DNA from: Listeria kieliensis
GTDB lineage: Bacteria; Bacillota; Bacilli; Lactobacillales; Listeriaceae
Length of the DNA stretch: 64,000 nucleotides
Direction of reading: 5' to 3'
NCBI RefSeq assembly: GCF_003369925.1
Contig: NZ_LARY01000002.1
Coordinates: forward strand, 496,001-560,000
This document shows, piece after piece, positions 17,525-26,480 of the stretch. The translations under genes were made by a program, and so were the position numbers. The notes below the pieces were generated by a model. It did no database searches. It saw nothing but the letters and a program-made list of their open reading frames with translations, and was not told the origin of the DNA. How positions within the stretch are numbered: the first letter of the stretch is position 1; each line of letters opens with the position of its first letter.

Positions 17525-18553
17525 TTATTCATCCTCCAATGCCACAAGTTCGCCTGTTTCAAAGGACTTCGTACAGGCAAGGGCAATTTTTGTTGATTCT
17601 AATCCGTCTTTTGCAGTTACATCCGGTTTATCCCCTTCGCGAATGCAGCGAGCAAATTCTGTTAATTCATTGATGAAAGCTTGTTTAAATCGTTCTGGGA
17701 AGTGTTCCGAGCAAGGACGTCTCACTCCTTTGTCGTCAAAAATCGTCACGAGATTCTTTTCTGGCTCCTGGGCCACACGAAGCATTCCTTTTGTTCCCAT
17801 AATTTCTGTTTCAACGTGATAACCGTGATTTGCATTTCTGCCTGAAACAAGAATGGCGATCGCATCATTTTTTAATTTCATAAGCGCAGCGCCAGTTTCT
17901 GTATCCCCATATTCCGCTAGTTCTGGATAAGCGAAGTTGTTACCAATTGCCCAAACCTGCTTTACTTCTTCACCAGTGAACCAGCGTACAAGATCAATAT
18001 CGTGGATAGCCATATCGATGAAAAGACCTCCACTTGAACTGTTTTTAGCAAATTTAACGAAACTTTCCAGCCCAGAACTTGGATCAATTCCGTAGCAACG
18101 AACGAGCGTCACTTTCCCAATTTCTCCGCTTTCTACTATTTCTTTGGCGTAGCGGTAAGACTCATCAAAGCGGCGCATAAAGCCTAACATAAAGACTTGT
18201 TCTGGCCGAGCTTCAATCACCTTTTTCACCTGTTCAATTTCCGGTAGCGACACCCCTAGTGGTTTCTCGCAAAAAACATGTTTCCCTGCAGCGAAAGCGT
18301 ATTCAATTTGTTTGGTATGCAAGCTTGAGGGTGATACAATAATGACGGCATCAATTTCTGCCTCATCGACCATTTTCTCAAAGCTTTCATATCCTTTTTG
18401 AATACCAAGTGACTCTTTAGCAAACTTAAGCTCCTCGGGTACAACACTACAAGCAGCTACAAGTTCTAAATCTTTAATATAATTTTGTACATTTGAAGCG
18501 TGGACTTTCCCAAGACGGCCTAATCCAACAATTCCTGCCTTTATCGGTTCCAT
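17525..18553 (-). CDS. iolX: scyllo-inositol 2-dehydrogenase-like (IolX-like)
   Basis: A 342-residue Gfo/Idh/MocA oxidoreductase with GIVGLGRLGKVHASN (Rossmann), CEKPLG and GGLFIDMAIHDIDLVRWF. Its length equals that of B. subtilis IolX (YisS), the NAD-dependent scyllo-inositol dehydrogenase, and the GRLGKVHA start fits that branch better than IolG. It is first in an operon with IolT and another dehydrogenase, divergent from iolE. A consensus cre site lies just upstream. Substrate preference is inferred from length and branch only. Confidence 0.8.
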   Translation of the reverse strand: MEPIKAGIVGLGRLGKVHASNVQNYIKDLELVAACSVVPEELKFAKESLGIQKGYESFEKMVDEAEIDAVIIVSPSSLHTKQIEYAFAAGKHVFCEKPLGVSLPEIEQVKKVIEARPEQVFMLGFMRRFDESYRYAKEIVESGEIGKVTLVRCYGIDPSSGLESFVKFAKNSSSGGLFIDMAIHDIDLVRWFTGEEVKQVWAIGNNFAYPELAEYGDTETGAALMKLKNDAIAILVSGRNANHGYHVETEIMGTKGMLRVAQEPEKNLVTIFDDKGVRRPCSEHFPERFKQAFINELTEFARCIREGDKPDVTAKDGLESTKIALACTKSFETGELVALEDE

Positions 18554-18570
18554 CTTTTTTCCTCCTTTTT

Positions 18571-18585
18571 ATGTAAGCGCATTCT
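18571..18585 (-). promoter_or_regulatory. cre site (CcpA) upstream of iolX operon
   Basis: ATGTAAGCGCATTCT matches the CcpA consensus WTGNAANCGNWNNCW at every fixed position. It lies 18 bases upstream of the iolX start, where CcpA would block transcription in the presence of preferred sugars. Confidence 0.75.
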
Positions 18586-18682
18586 TGATAAAATCAATTA
18601 TAATAAATGTTGGTCATTTTTTCAACAACTTTTGTTAATTTTTGATAAATATATCCAAAAACTGCTTGATTTAACTTATCAA
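18585..18682. promoter_or_regulatory. iolX/iolE divergent control region with TTGATAA sites
   Basis: TTGATAA occurs at 18585 and 18642, and its reverse TTATCAA at 18676. These equal the motifs in the iolA/iolR region and are probable IolR operators for both divergent units. Which of the two promoters each controls is unclear. Confidence 0.5.
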
Positions 18683-18764
18683 ATTAGCTAAAATAAAGAA
18701 GAAATAAGATTCACGGGTCAATATAACCATAATATAACCAATAAAAGAACAGGAGTGAAGCAAA

Positions 18765-19664
18765 ATGGCAGTTGAAGTAGCAAAAATCCACGTAGGGATT
18801 GCTCCAATTGGTTGGAGAAACGATGACATCCCAGAGATCGGAAAAGAAAATACATATAAACAGATTCTAAGCGATGCAGTTCTAGCTGGCTTTGAAGGAA
18901 CTGAAGTAGGTGGTTGTTATCCGACTGATCCTGACGAACTGAATAAAGAACTTAGCCTCCGTGATACGCGTATTATCGGGCAATGGTTTAGCGGCTATCT
19001 GATTCGTGACGGAATCAACCAAGCAAAACAAGATTTTGAAAAACATTGTGCTTTTTTGAAAGCGGTTAACGCAGATATTGCCGTTTATTCCGAGCAAACT
19101 TATAGCATCCAAGGAACAGATAAATGCGTTTATACAGAGAAACCAGATTTTAGTGATGCTGAATGGGAGACACTCACTTCTGGACTCAATGAACTCGGCG
19201 AAATCGCAAATCGTTACGGCTTGAAACTCGCTTTCCACCATCATATGGGAACAGGCGTCCAAACAAAAGCTGAAGTAGATCGTTTAATGGCAGCAACTGA
19301 TCCTAATAAAGTACATTTACTCTACGATACAGGACATATTTTTGTTTCGGATGGCAACGCGCTAGAAATCCTGCATAGCCACTTTGACCGGATCGCACAC
19401 GTTCACTTTAAAGACGTTCGGGGCAAGAAACTGGAAGAATGCAAACAGACGAATAAGTCTTTCTTAGGCTCTTTTCTTCACGGGATGTTCACGGTCCCAG
19501 GAGATGGCGACATTTCCTACCAAGAAATTTATGATTATCTCATTCAAAACCATTATGAAGGTTGGATTGTGATCGAAGCCGAGCAAGATCCGAAAACAGC
19601 TAACCCGCTTGAATATGCACGCTTAGGAAAAAACTTCATGGATTCACTTCGAAGATTCAACTAA
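18765..19664 (+). CDS. iolE: inosose dehydratase
   Basis: A 299-residue TIM-barrel enzyme that removes water from 2-keto-myo-inositol (inosose) to give THcHDO, the IolD substrate. It starts [22 protein letters not shown], typical of IolE. Metal ligands appear around [34 protein letters not shown] and [14 protein letters not shown] precedes the ATG. It stands as a single-gene unit, divergent from iolX and convergent with iolI, whereas in B. subtilis iolE lies inside the main operon; here the main operon has no iolE, so this copy completes the pathway. Confidence 0.93.
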   Translation: MAVEVAKIHVGIAPIGWRNDDIPEIGKENTYKQILSDAVLAGFEGTEVGGCYPTDPDELNKELSLRDTRIIGQWFSGYLIRDGINQAKQDFEKHCAFLKAVNADIAVYSEQTYSIQGTDKCVYTEKPDFSDAEWETLTSGLNELGEIANRYGLKLAFHHHMGTGVQTKAEVDRLMAATDPNKVHLLYDTGHIFVSDGNALEILHSHFDRIAHVHFKDVRGKKLEECKQTNKSFLGSFLHGMFTVPGDGDISYQEIYDYLIQNHYEGWIVIEAEQDPKTANPLEYARLGKNFMDSLRRFN

Positions 19665-19666
19665 GC

Positions 19667-19705
19667 ATGAAAAGGGCAACCCGGTTTCCGGGTTGCCCTT
19701 TTCAT
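19667..19705. terminator. bidirectional terminator between iolE and iolI
   Basis: A perfect 18-bp GC-rich stem (19667-19684 / 19688-19705) has a TTT loop and A/T-rich outer ends between convergent genes. Confidence 0.9.
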
Positions 19706-19709
19706 TTGC

Positions 19710-20552
19710 TCAATAATATTTTGCGATAACCGCATCGGTTGTTTCTTTTGCCTTTTTGATGACTTCCTCTGGATTCATTTGGTAGTATTCAGGTCGGAAT
19801 AGCTCAACAGAAGCGACGAAATCATAATTCAATTCTTTCATTTTCGCAAGATGCACCTGCAGGTCAATGATCCCTTCTCCCGGGTAGCAGCGATCAGTAT
19901 CACGCATTTGCCCAACTGGATAATCATCAACATCATTAATATGGAAAATGAAGATTTTATCGGCAGCTTCTTTCGTCACATTCGCAAGGTTTGAATTCAT
20001 TCCTGTAAATTGGAAAGTATCATAAACGAGACCCACATTGTCTCGGTCAATCGTCCGCACGATTTCATAAGCTTGTTCGAAAGTATTCACCGTGTTTTCT
20101 GGGATGCCGATAAATTCGACAGCAATTTTTACGCCATACGGCTTGGCGAGATCGGATAGCTCGGTTAGCACTCGCACACAACTTTCATTCACTTCTGGAA
20201 CAAGGGTTTTTCCTTTTTCAGTGTCGTCCAAATTGGATGGGACTGCACAAATATATTCGCATTCGATCGCGCGACAAATTTCCAAGTATTCCTTAAACTC
20301 TGTAATGACAGCCTTTTCGTCTTCTTTCGTGCGATTATTGAAAAAGCAAAGCGCATTTAGCGAAAGCGGCTTAATTTGATGGCTATCAAAGTACTGTTTT
20401 AAATCCGCCAAGCTGTGGCGTGTCAAGTAATCCTTCAGCTGATCGATCGAACGAATTTCAATGTAGTCATACCCGTATTTCTCGCAGTATTCTAGGTTTT
20501 CTTCAAGCGTTGCGCTTTCAAATGTCGTTCCTTCGTTAAATCCAATTTTCAT
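19710..20552 (-). CDS. iolI: 2-keto-myo-inositol isomerase
   Basis: A 280-residue TIM-barrel isomerase, strongly like B. subtilis IolI (278): it shares the pattern CEKYGYDYIEIRSID, LSLNALCFFNNR, ITEFKEYLE, LTELSDLAKPYGVKIAVEF and VASVELFRPEYY. It interconverts 2-keto-myo-inositol and 1-keto-D-chiro-inositol, opening the pathway to D-chiro-inositol. The metal site is formed by Glu/Asp/His in AVEFIG, LVYDTFQF, FHINDVDD and SVELF. It is the second gene after iolG, 16 bases downstream, with GGAGG before the ATG. Confidence 0.92.
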   Translation of the reverse strand: MKIGFNEGTTFESATLEENLEYCEKYGYDYIEIRSIDQLKDYLTRHSLADLKQYFDSHQIKPLSLNALCFFNNRTKEDEKAVITEFKEYLEICRAIECEYICAVPSNLDDTEKGKTLVPEVNESCVRVLTELSDLAKPYGVKIAVEFIGIPENTVNTFEQAYEIVRTIDRDNVGLVYDTFQFTGMNSNLANVTKEAADKIFIFHINDVDDYPVGQMRDTDRCYPGEGIIDLQVHLAKMKELNYDFVASVELFRPEYYQMNPEEVIKKAKETTDAVIAKYY

Positions 20553-20568
20553 GCCCTATTCCTCCTTT

Positions 20569-21711
<1,143 letters not shown>

Positions 21712-21738
21712 TTATATTGGAACCAAGAAATCCAACAT

Positions 21739-21745
21739 TTGATAA
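21739..21745. promoter_or_regulatory. TTGATAA element between iolG and araC-type gene
   Basis: A single TTGATAA, the iol-region motif, lies in the 180-base divergent region. A role as IolR site is inferred from its recurrence. Confidence 0.35.
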
Positions 21746-21762
21746 TCAAGTCTGACAAAGAG

Positions 21763-22635
21763 GTGATCACAATCAATCCTTACATCCCAAAAATCGAACC
21801 GGGGATTCTAGCCAAACGAGGTCCTTTCTTTTACGAAACGACGGAGCTCACTCGAAAGCTTTACCTCCACGCGTACTGGAGCGGCGAATATCTCGTGGAT
21901 GTCCAGTACAGCCTAACCCGCGATTACATGAGCTCATTTTTGGTGTTCTTCGTCAAATCCGGCGAACTGCATTTTGACTACCGCGAACAAACCTTTACGG
22001 CTCCTGCAGGAACGCTCGTGTTGCTTGACTGCAAAGAAAAAAATCATTACTTTGCTTCGCAAAACGCCCGGTTCCAGTTTGTCCATTTTAACGGCCCCAC
22101 GGCTCAAAGTTTCTGCGATGCGCTGTACGCTCAACACGGCTCGCTTTTTTCCCTTCCGCCAGAGCAAAATCCAATTCCGCGCATTCTTGATTTGATGGAA
22201 TCTGGCGCTCTGCACGACTTTGAAATCGCGACTTGCTTTAATGAGCTATTGGGGCGCTTGTTTGAGCGAACTCGCTTGCCACTTGAGATGCGCAGCGCAC
22301 CATCGGATAAATATCCGCCAGAAATCCAAGCGGCCCTTACTTTCATTCACAGTCACTATTACGAAAAAATAACCATCCAAAGGTTAAGTCATGAAGCGAG
22401 CCTCAGTTCGTATCATTTTTCTAGACTTTTCAAAAAGCACACCGGGGAAAGTCCGCATCAATACTTGCTTACGCATAGGCTCAAACAAGCCAAGCGAATG
22501 CTCCTTGAAACCAACTTGACGGTCGAACAAATAAGCACACAATGCGGTTTTTCTTCAAGCACGCATTTTATCAAGGCCTTCGCTAGCGCAAATGCCGGCA
22601 CAACGCCAGGCAAGTTCCGCAAAGTCCACTTTTGA
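21763..22635 (+). CDS. AraC/XylS-family transcriptional activator
   Basis: A protein of about 290 residues. The N-terminal half is a cupin-like sensing domain (SSFLVFFVKSGELHFDYREQTFTAPAGTLVLLD read in parts). The C-terminal AraC domain has two helix-turn-helices (ITIQRLSHEASLSSYHFSRLFKKHTG and VEQISTQCGFSSSTHFIKAF). The start is uncertain: the only strong ribosome site, AAAGAGGTGATC, has no ATG after it. GTG at 21763 lies inside it and the codon at the best spacing is ATC at 21772. A longer reading to 21532 would overlap iolG. It is divergent from iolG and probably regulates part of the inositol region; the inducer is unknown. Confidence 0.8.
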   Translation: MITINPYIPKIEPGILAKRGPFFYETTELTRKLYLHAYWSGEYLVDVQYSLTRDYMSSFLVFFVKSGELHFDYREQTFTAPAGTLVLLDCKEKNHYFASQNARFQFVHFNGPTAQSFCDALYAQHGSLFSLPPEQNPIPRILDLMESGALHDFEIATCFNELLGRLFERTRLPLEMRSAPSDKYPPEIQAALTFIHSHYYEKITIQRLSHEASLSSYHFSRLFKKHTGESPHQYLLTHRLKQAKRMLLETNLTVEQISTQCGFSSSTHFIKAFASANAGTTPGKFRKVHF

Positions 22636-22644
22636 CGCCAAACA

Positions 22645-22680
22645 AGAAGCGCTGGGCAAGTTGCCCAGCGCTTCTGTTAT
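22645..22680 (+). terminator. terminator after the AraC-type gene
   Basis: A perfect 15-bp stem AGAAGCGCTGGGCAA / TTGCCCAGCGCTTCT with a one-base centre, followed by a short T-rich stretch. Confidence 0.75.
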
Positions 22681-22712
22681 TTGCCTTATGAGTATTTTCT
22701 TTCATCAAGTGA

Positions 22713-23147
22713 CTAACTTGGGATGTCAAGATAGTAGTTATCATCTTCCATTATTTTTTCTAGAAATTCTTTGAGAGAATCTGCGATTTTGAAGTCCCCA
22801 TAATAAATCTTGCCCAGCGTTTCTTTTGAAATCCCCATCAATAAATACAAATTACTATCAGCTTCAAAAAACACCAGCCCTTCCTCTTCAATATCTTGAT
22901 ACATCTCATCATCTACAAATCCTATATAATCCCCTTGACGAGTTCGAAAATCTCTTACTGACACAGGATCCATCAACCTATTTGTATTATCTGTATTGCT
23001 TTTAAAAAAACCATACCCTATTTCTTTATAAAATTTCCCCAATTGCTCAGGCAGTTGGATATTTAATAATTTTTCTAGCTCTTCAATCTCTTTTGTTGAA
23101 ACTGGATAAAATGAATTTTGCTTATTTTTCAACACGAATTCAAACAT
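22713..23147 (-). CDS. SMI1/KNR4-family immunity protein
   Basis: A 144-residue protein. The N-terminal STKEIEELEKLLNIQLPEQLGKFYKEIGYGF is the classic SMI1/KNR4 (SUKH) opening, followed by strands with GDYIGFVDDE and the C-terminal SLKEFLEKIMEDD helix. SUKH proteins are common immunity proteins for secreted nuclease toxins. It starts four bases after the stop of the LXG toxin gene with GGAG before the ATG; a longer in-frame reading into the toxin gene has no ribosome site. Neutralisation of the adjacent toxin in the cytoplasm is inferred from order and family. Confidence 0.85.
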   Translation of the reverse strand: MFEFVLKNKQNSFYPVSTKEIEELEKLLNIQLPEQLGKFYKEIGYGFFKSNTDNTNRLMDPVSVRDFRTRQGDYIGFVDDEMYQDIEEEGLVFFEADSNLYLLMGISKETLGKIYYGDFKIADSLKEFLEKIMEDDNYYLDIPS

Positions 23148-23151
23148 ATCA

Positions 23152-24666
23152 CTAATCTCCTTTAAATAATTTTCTAGCAGGTGACCCAGCCGCATGTATA
23201 CCAGCCTGATGTTCATTCGGATATCTTGCTGGATGGATATTCCACCAAGCGCTATCTCCACCAAAACTGTTTTCGATTACGTGGTGAGCATCATACGGCT
23301 CTCCAGCTTTTTTTAAAACTTTTCCTGTATTAGCAGAGTAGATATCATTTTTGTAGACAGGCCATTTTTGTCCAGTTTTTAGTTCCCATTCCTTTTTTAG
23401 TTCAACTTTTACTTTATTAAATTCATATCTATTGGCTCTAGATTCTCGAGGAGTTAACTTCGTATACTCCTTTGTTCTAAGTGCTTCCTTCAACAAATCA
23501 ACTTGATTTTTTGGGATACTTCTACCAGTTCGAGCTTCTACATCCCGTATATAGTCACGAATTAACTGGCTTTCGACAACACTTTTCGGTTTGTTGATTG
23601 AATAAGTCTTGCCTGACAATTTCTTCTGTACTGATTTTAAATTGGCAAGCTCTCCTGCCTTTATTTTAACACCTTTTCCACCTATTCTCCCAGTCCAAAG
23701 CAGTGTCCCCAAGCCAATTGCACTTCCAACTGTAATAGACATTTTTTGGACTTCATCTAAATCTTTACCACTACCATCGCGCAATTGATTAGCCCAAGCC
23801 GCCCAAATCGTATCTGTCATAACTTTTGTTAATTCCTCGCCTCGCTCTTTTTCAATTTGTGAGGGATCTTTAAGTTTTCCATTTGCGATCAGTCCATTAT
23901 AAATAGCCGAAACACGCATACTTTCTTCATAAGACATTCCTTCTTTGGAAAGCACCCAGAAACCGTGATTATCTTGATATTTTTCAAATGAATCCCAGTC
24001 ATAATCTGCTTTTACTTGCTTGTCTTTTTCTTTCAAATGAGACAGCCAAGTGATTTTTGAATTATACTGATAGGAATGACTTTTTCCTTTGAAAAAACGC
24101 CCATTCCGAATATCCTCAAGACCTTGTTTCACGTAATACATATCTTTTAATGCTTCCTCTAGGACATCTTGATTTCTAGCCTCAAAGTCTTCAAACTTAT
24201 GCAAAATGTCCATTTTATTATGTATGGTGCTCATGGCACTCGCATATTGATCAAGCTGCTTGAATTGTTGAGGCAACGCATCAATTCCTCCAACCGCTTT
24301 CATTTCGACAAGAACCGTTTCCATCATGTACTGATAATTGGCTATTTGGGCTTCCATCTCATATAGCCTTTCTGTATCTAAACGAGCATCTCCTGAGGGA
24401 TCTACTTGGTTATGAAAATCACTCACATATTGATGCGCTTTTTTCTTCGCTTCTTTTAATAAGGATTTTCCTTTTTTAACTAACATTAAAATAACTTTTT
24501 CATAGTAAGTTTTAGCATTCTCCGCCATTTTTCCTTGTAAATCGTGATCATCAATTAACTTATTGACATCATGTTTTAAACTATTAAGTGCTTCCTCCAT
24601 TTGGTCCGCTTCTCGCTGAAACGCATCACACATCTGTTTGACTTCTGCAATATCAATTCTCGCCAT
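23152..24666 (-). CDS. LXG-domain toxin with C-terminal HNH/EndoVII-like nuclease domain
   Basis: A 504-residue polymorphic toxin. Residues 1-205 form an all-helical LXG domain (MARIDIAEVKQMCDAFQREA and coiled helices), the export signal for type VII secretion. A middle region has a hydrophobic Gly-rich stretch (SAIGLGTLLWTGRIGGKGV, about 330-350). The C-terminus, about residues 410-504, carries DAHHVIENSFGG (His461/His462), NIHPARYPNEHQ (His478, His486) and GIHAAGSP (His491), a His-Me finger (HNH/Endo VII) pattern. It would cut nucleic acid in a rival cell. It overlaps the small helical gene upstream by 14 bases and is followed by a SUKH immunity gene. Confidence 0.87.
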   Translation of the reverse strand: MARIDIAEVKQMCDAFQREADQMEEALNSLKHDVNKLIDDHDLQGKMAENAKTYYEKVILMLVKKGKSLLKEAKKKAHQYVSDFHNQVDPSGDARLDTERLYEMEAQIANYQYMMETVLVEMKAVGGIDALPQQFKQLDQYASAMSTIHNKMDILHKFEDFEARNQDVLEEALKDMYYVKQGLEDIRNGRFFKGKSHSYQYNSKITWLSHLKEKDKQVKADYDWDSFEKYQDNHGFWVLSKEGMSYEESMRVSAIYNGLIANGKLKDPSQIEKERGEELTKVMTDTIWAAWANQLRDGSGKDLDEVQKMSITVGSAIGLGTLLWTGRIGGKGVKIKAGELANLKSVQKKLSGKTYSINKPKSVVESQLIRDYIRDVEARTGRSIPKNQVDLLKEALRTKEYTKLTPRESRANRYEFNKVKVELKKEWELKTGQKWPVYKNDIYSANTGKVLKKAGEPYDAHHVIENSFGGDSAWWNIHPARYPNEHQAGIHAAGSPARKLFKGD

Positions 24667-24955
24667 CTAGTTTAAGTCCCTCCTGTTGAGCGCGAGTTAA
24701 TTTTTGTTTTTCCTCTTCCAACTCTTCTTTGATTTTTTGACTGGCATTTTTTAAAGCATTGAATTCTTGTTCAGCACTTTCTTCTAGCTCAAGATGGAAT
24801 GAGTTAGCTTGTTGCCCTTGCCAACCTTCGCGTGCCAAATCTAACAGTTCTCTTTGTTCCTGCCCCAAACGAGTGATATCTTCTAACACCCATTCTATTC
24901 GAGCTCGTTTTAAGTAATTGTGATGCAACTTTTCATCATCGTTTTTTGTTTTCAT
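24653..24955 (-). CDS. small helical LXG-associated protein with WxG motif
   Basis: A 100-residue, highly charged helical protein. GWQGQQANSFHLELE (residues 44-58) is a W-x-G turn between two long helices, as in WXG100/DUF5082-like proteins, and the second half is a strong coiled coil (QKIKEELEEEKQKLTRAQQE). Genes of this kind sit just before LXG toxins (B. subtilis ywqH-ywqI-ywqJ; Lap proteins of streptococci) and are thought to pair with the LXG domain to form the secretion-competent complex. It overlaps the toxin gene by 14 bases. Confidence 0.8.
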   Translation of the reverse strand: MKTKNDDEKLHHNYLKRARIEWVLEDITRLGQEQRELLDLAREGWQGQQANSFHLELEESAEQEFNALKNASQKIKEELEEEKQKLTRAQQEGLKLDGEN

Positions 24956-24964
24956 GTCTGTTCC

Positions 24965-25246
24965 CTATCCTTTTATGGCTTGTGCAATGAAGTGAGCTAA
25001 TTTTTTCTCCTCCTCAACCATTGCTTTCTCTATATTTCGTAAATTTTCACTTTCTTTTCGCACCGCCGAATCAAACCCGTTTAGTCCTTCAGCAATCTCA
25101 GAAAGTCCATATTGCAAACTTTGTGCAGATCCGGTTGAATAGCCTAAATAAGAAGGCGTTTTCACTTTTAAATCGGCGGCATGTCGTGCTATGGATGCGG
25201 CATGTTCAGAAAGTCTATTACTTGGAAGTTTAATTTGTTGTCCCAT
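24965..25246 (-). CDS. TIGR04197/DUF5344-like small type VII secretion protein
   Basis: A 93-residue helical protein (MGQQIKLPSNRLSEHAASIA), with a central YSTGSAQSLQYGLSEI segment, resembling YwqI-type proteins found beside LXG toxins. The ATG at 25246 follows GAGGTG by six bases; an in-frame ATG 15 codons earlier has no ribosome site and overlaps the promoter. It is the first gene of the four-gene toxin unit. Partnering with the LXG domain is inferred. No core type VII secretion genes (essC, esaA, essB) are in the window, so export must rely on a system encoded elsewhere. Confidence 0.8.
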   Translation of the reverse strand: MGQQIKLPSNRLSEHAASIARHAADLKVKTPSYLGYSTGSAQSLQYGLSEIAEGLNGFDSAVRKESENLRNIEKAMVEEEKKLAHFIAQAIKG

Positions 25247-25264
25247 CTTTTTCACCTCATAAAA

Positions 25265-25273
25265 AGTATAGCA
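25265..25273 (-). promoter_or_regulatory. extended -10 promoter of the LXG unit
   Basis: TGC-TATACT on the minus strand lies 19 bases before the first ATG, without a good -35. A 16-mer including it (25263-25278) is identical to the ArsR-family promoter at 5732-5747. Confidence 0.5.
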
Positions 25274-25324
25274 TGAATCCAATCTATTCATTGTGAATAT
25301 TTTGTGAACTTTTCAGCCAAACAC

Positions 25325-25350
25325 AAAAAACCTCGTCTAAGGACAAGGTT
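25325..25350 (-). terminator. terminator at trailer end of CRISPR array
   Basis: On the minus strand a stem AACCTTGTC / GACGAGGTT (one G-T pair) with a CTTA loop is followed by TTTT. It is about 80 bases beyond the last repeat in the inferred direction of array transcription. Confidence 0.65.
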
Positions 25351-25430
25351 TAACAGAACTTTAGTTGCATTTTAAAAGCTTTCTAGAGTACAGTCTCAAA
25401 ATATAGTTGTAGTGGATTTGTACTTCCAAT

Positions 25431-25664
25431 ATCAAAACACCATTCAGAATAACATAGCTCTAAAACGTTTTTCACGTGCCTCAATAACGACGCGGAGTTT
25501 TGGAACCATTCAGAATAACATACCTCTAAAACCGGCGTTAAGCTCGATTTCCATAAAGGACTGTTTTGGAACCATTCAGAATAACATACCTCTAAAACAT
25601 TGCTACATTCATGACACCATTCAACCCCGTTTTGGAACCATTCAGAATAACATACCTCTAAAAC
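25431..25664 (-). CRISPR. orphan CRISPR array, type II-A-like repeats (4 repeats, 3 spacers)
   Basis: Three identical 36-base repeats (25497-25532, 25563-25598, 25629-25664) and one degenerate end copy (25431-25466) are separated by three 30-base spacers. Read on the minus strand each repeat begins GTTTTAGAGGTATG and ends GGTTCCAAAAC, the layout of Listeria/Streptococcus type II-A repeats. The degenerate copy differs mainly in its last eight bases and carries GTTTTAGAGCTATG, as expected for the trailer end. The sequence before the first repeat ends in CCGAG, similar to type II-A leader anchors. No cas1, cas2, csn2, cas9 or tracrRNA anti-repeat is present in the window, so the array is orphan here. 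Confidence 0.93.
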
Positions 25665-25773
25665 CTCGGAAAGTTTTTCCGACATTTCGTAATCGCGCTA
25701 TTCGTCCCTAGCAAGGACTTCAATTCTGATGGTTCCTTTTTCTTGCCTGACTCCACTTAGTCTCACTACCATC

Positions 25774-25804
25774 ATAATATGTTACTACTCAAAATACAAG
25801 TCAA
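25774..25804 (-). promoter_or_regulatory. probable CRISPR leader promoter
   Basis: On the minus strand TTGACT (25799-25804) and TATTAT (25774-25779) are 19 bases apart, about 100 bases before the first repeat. The spacing is long, so this is tentative. The leader region 25665-25858 holds no gene. Confidence 0.5.
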
Positions 25805-25858
25805 CTCTTTACCAAGGTTGCTTTTTCCCGTACGGCTCCACTTGGCACTTTCAATCTA

Positions 25859-26359
25859 TCATGATTCCTCTTCAACATTATGCGTTAAATGCATCCGAAT
25901 TGTATCTAATTTATATCCATAAAAATCATCGACAAAGCGCTCTGTTTCAACAAATCCTCTTTGTAAGTAAAACTGGTGCGCATAATCGTTTCCTTTTTCT
26001 ACATTCACAAACATCGGGAGCGGTAAGTTAAACAGATGAATTCCTTCTTCTAAAACTTGCGTTCCGTAGCCTTTTTCTTTTTCACTCGGAAGAATATAGA
26101 AAGCGGATAGTTCACTTTTCCCTTTATCAAGTTCGATAAAATTAGCAAATCCAATAAGCTCACCCTCTTTTTCTAGAACAACAAATGGGGTTGCGCTAAT
26201 TCTGTTTTCAAGTGTCGCCAGATTGTAAAATTTTTCCAAAAAACCGTCTTGCGTTTCTCTTGGAATAATCGTTTCGTACGTATCATGAAAGGATGAAGTT
26301 GCTACTTCGCGAATTTTTTCTGCATCTTTTATTTCGGCTTTTCTAATATTTATGGCCAT
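25859..26359 (-). CDS. GNAT-family N-acetyltransferase
   Basis: A 166-residue acetyltransferase. The acetyl-CoA loop is [14 protein letters not shown] (motif Q/R-x-x-G-x-G/A, about residues 95-108), preceded by [10 protein letters not shown] and followed by [20 protein letters not shown] with the usual terminal aromatic hook. The acceptor is unknown; many such proteins modify small amines, antibiotics or protein N-termini. ATGs at 26362 and 26359 are both possible; GGGGGG lies five bases before the second. The gene points toward the CRISPR leader and away from bioY. Confidence 0.85.
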   Translation of the reverse strand: MAINIRKAEIKDAEKIREVATSSFHDTYETIIPRETQDGFLEKFYNLATLENRISATPFVVLEKEGELIGFANFIELDKGKSELSAFYILPSEKEKGYGTQVLEEGIHLFNLPLPMFVNVEKGNDYAHQFYLQRGFVETERFVDDFYGYKLDTIRMHLTHNVEEES

Positions 26360-26432
26360 CATGAACCCCCCTGATTCAAAATTCTATTTTATTCAGCTCT
26401 TTACCCTTTTTCACTTGAAAAAAAACACAATC

Positions 26433-26465
26433 AATGTTAACCTTTTTTTATTATAAGTTTACATT
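26433..26465 (+). promoter_or_regulatory. BirA operator upstream of bioY
   Basis: AATGTTAAC-N15-GTTTACATT has one mismatch from a perfect palindrome and the exact 15-base spacer of Gram-positive BirA operators. It covers an AT-rich -10-like region just before the bioY ribosome site, so biotin-loaded BirA should repress bioY. Confidence 0.8.
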
Positions 26466-26480
26466 AAGGAGTGTTTCCAT

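Noticed and set aside
25431-25466. Degenerate repeat copy considered as a tracrRNA anti-repeat
   Set aside because: It aligns in register and orientation with the other repeats, is not followed by the nexus and terminator hairpins of a tracrRNA, and its changes fit trailer decay.
25383-25711. Open reading frames on both strands across the CRISPR array giving repetitive peptides (for example NNIPLKP repeats)
   Set aside because: The repetition is the CRISPR repeat itself read in frame; no ribosome site and no protein-like composition.
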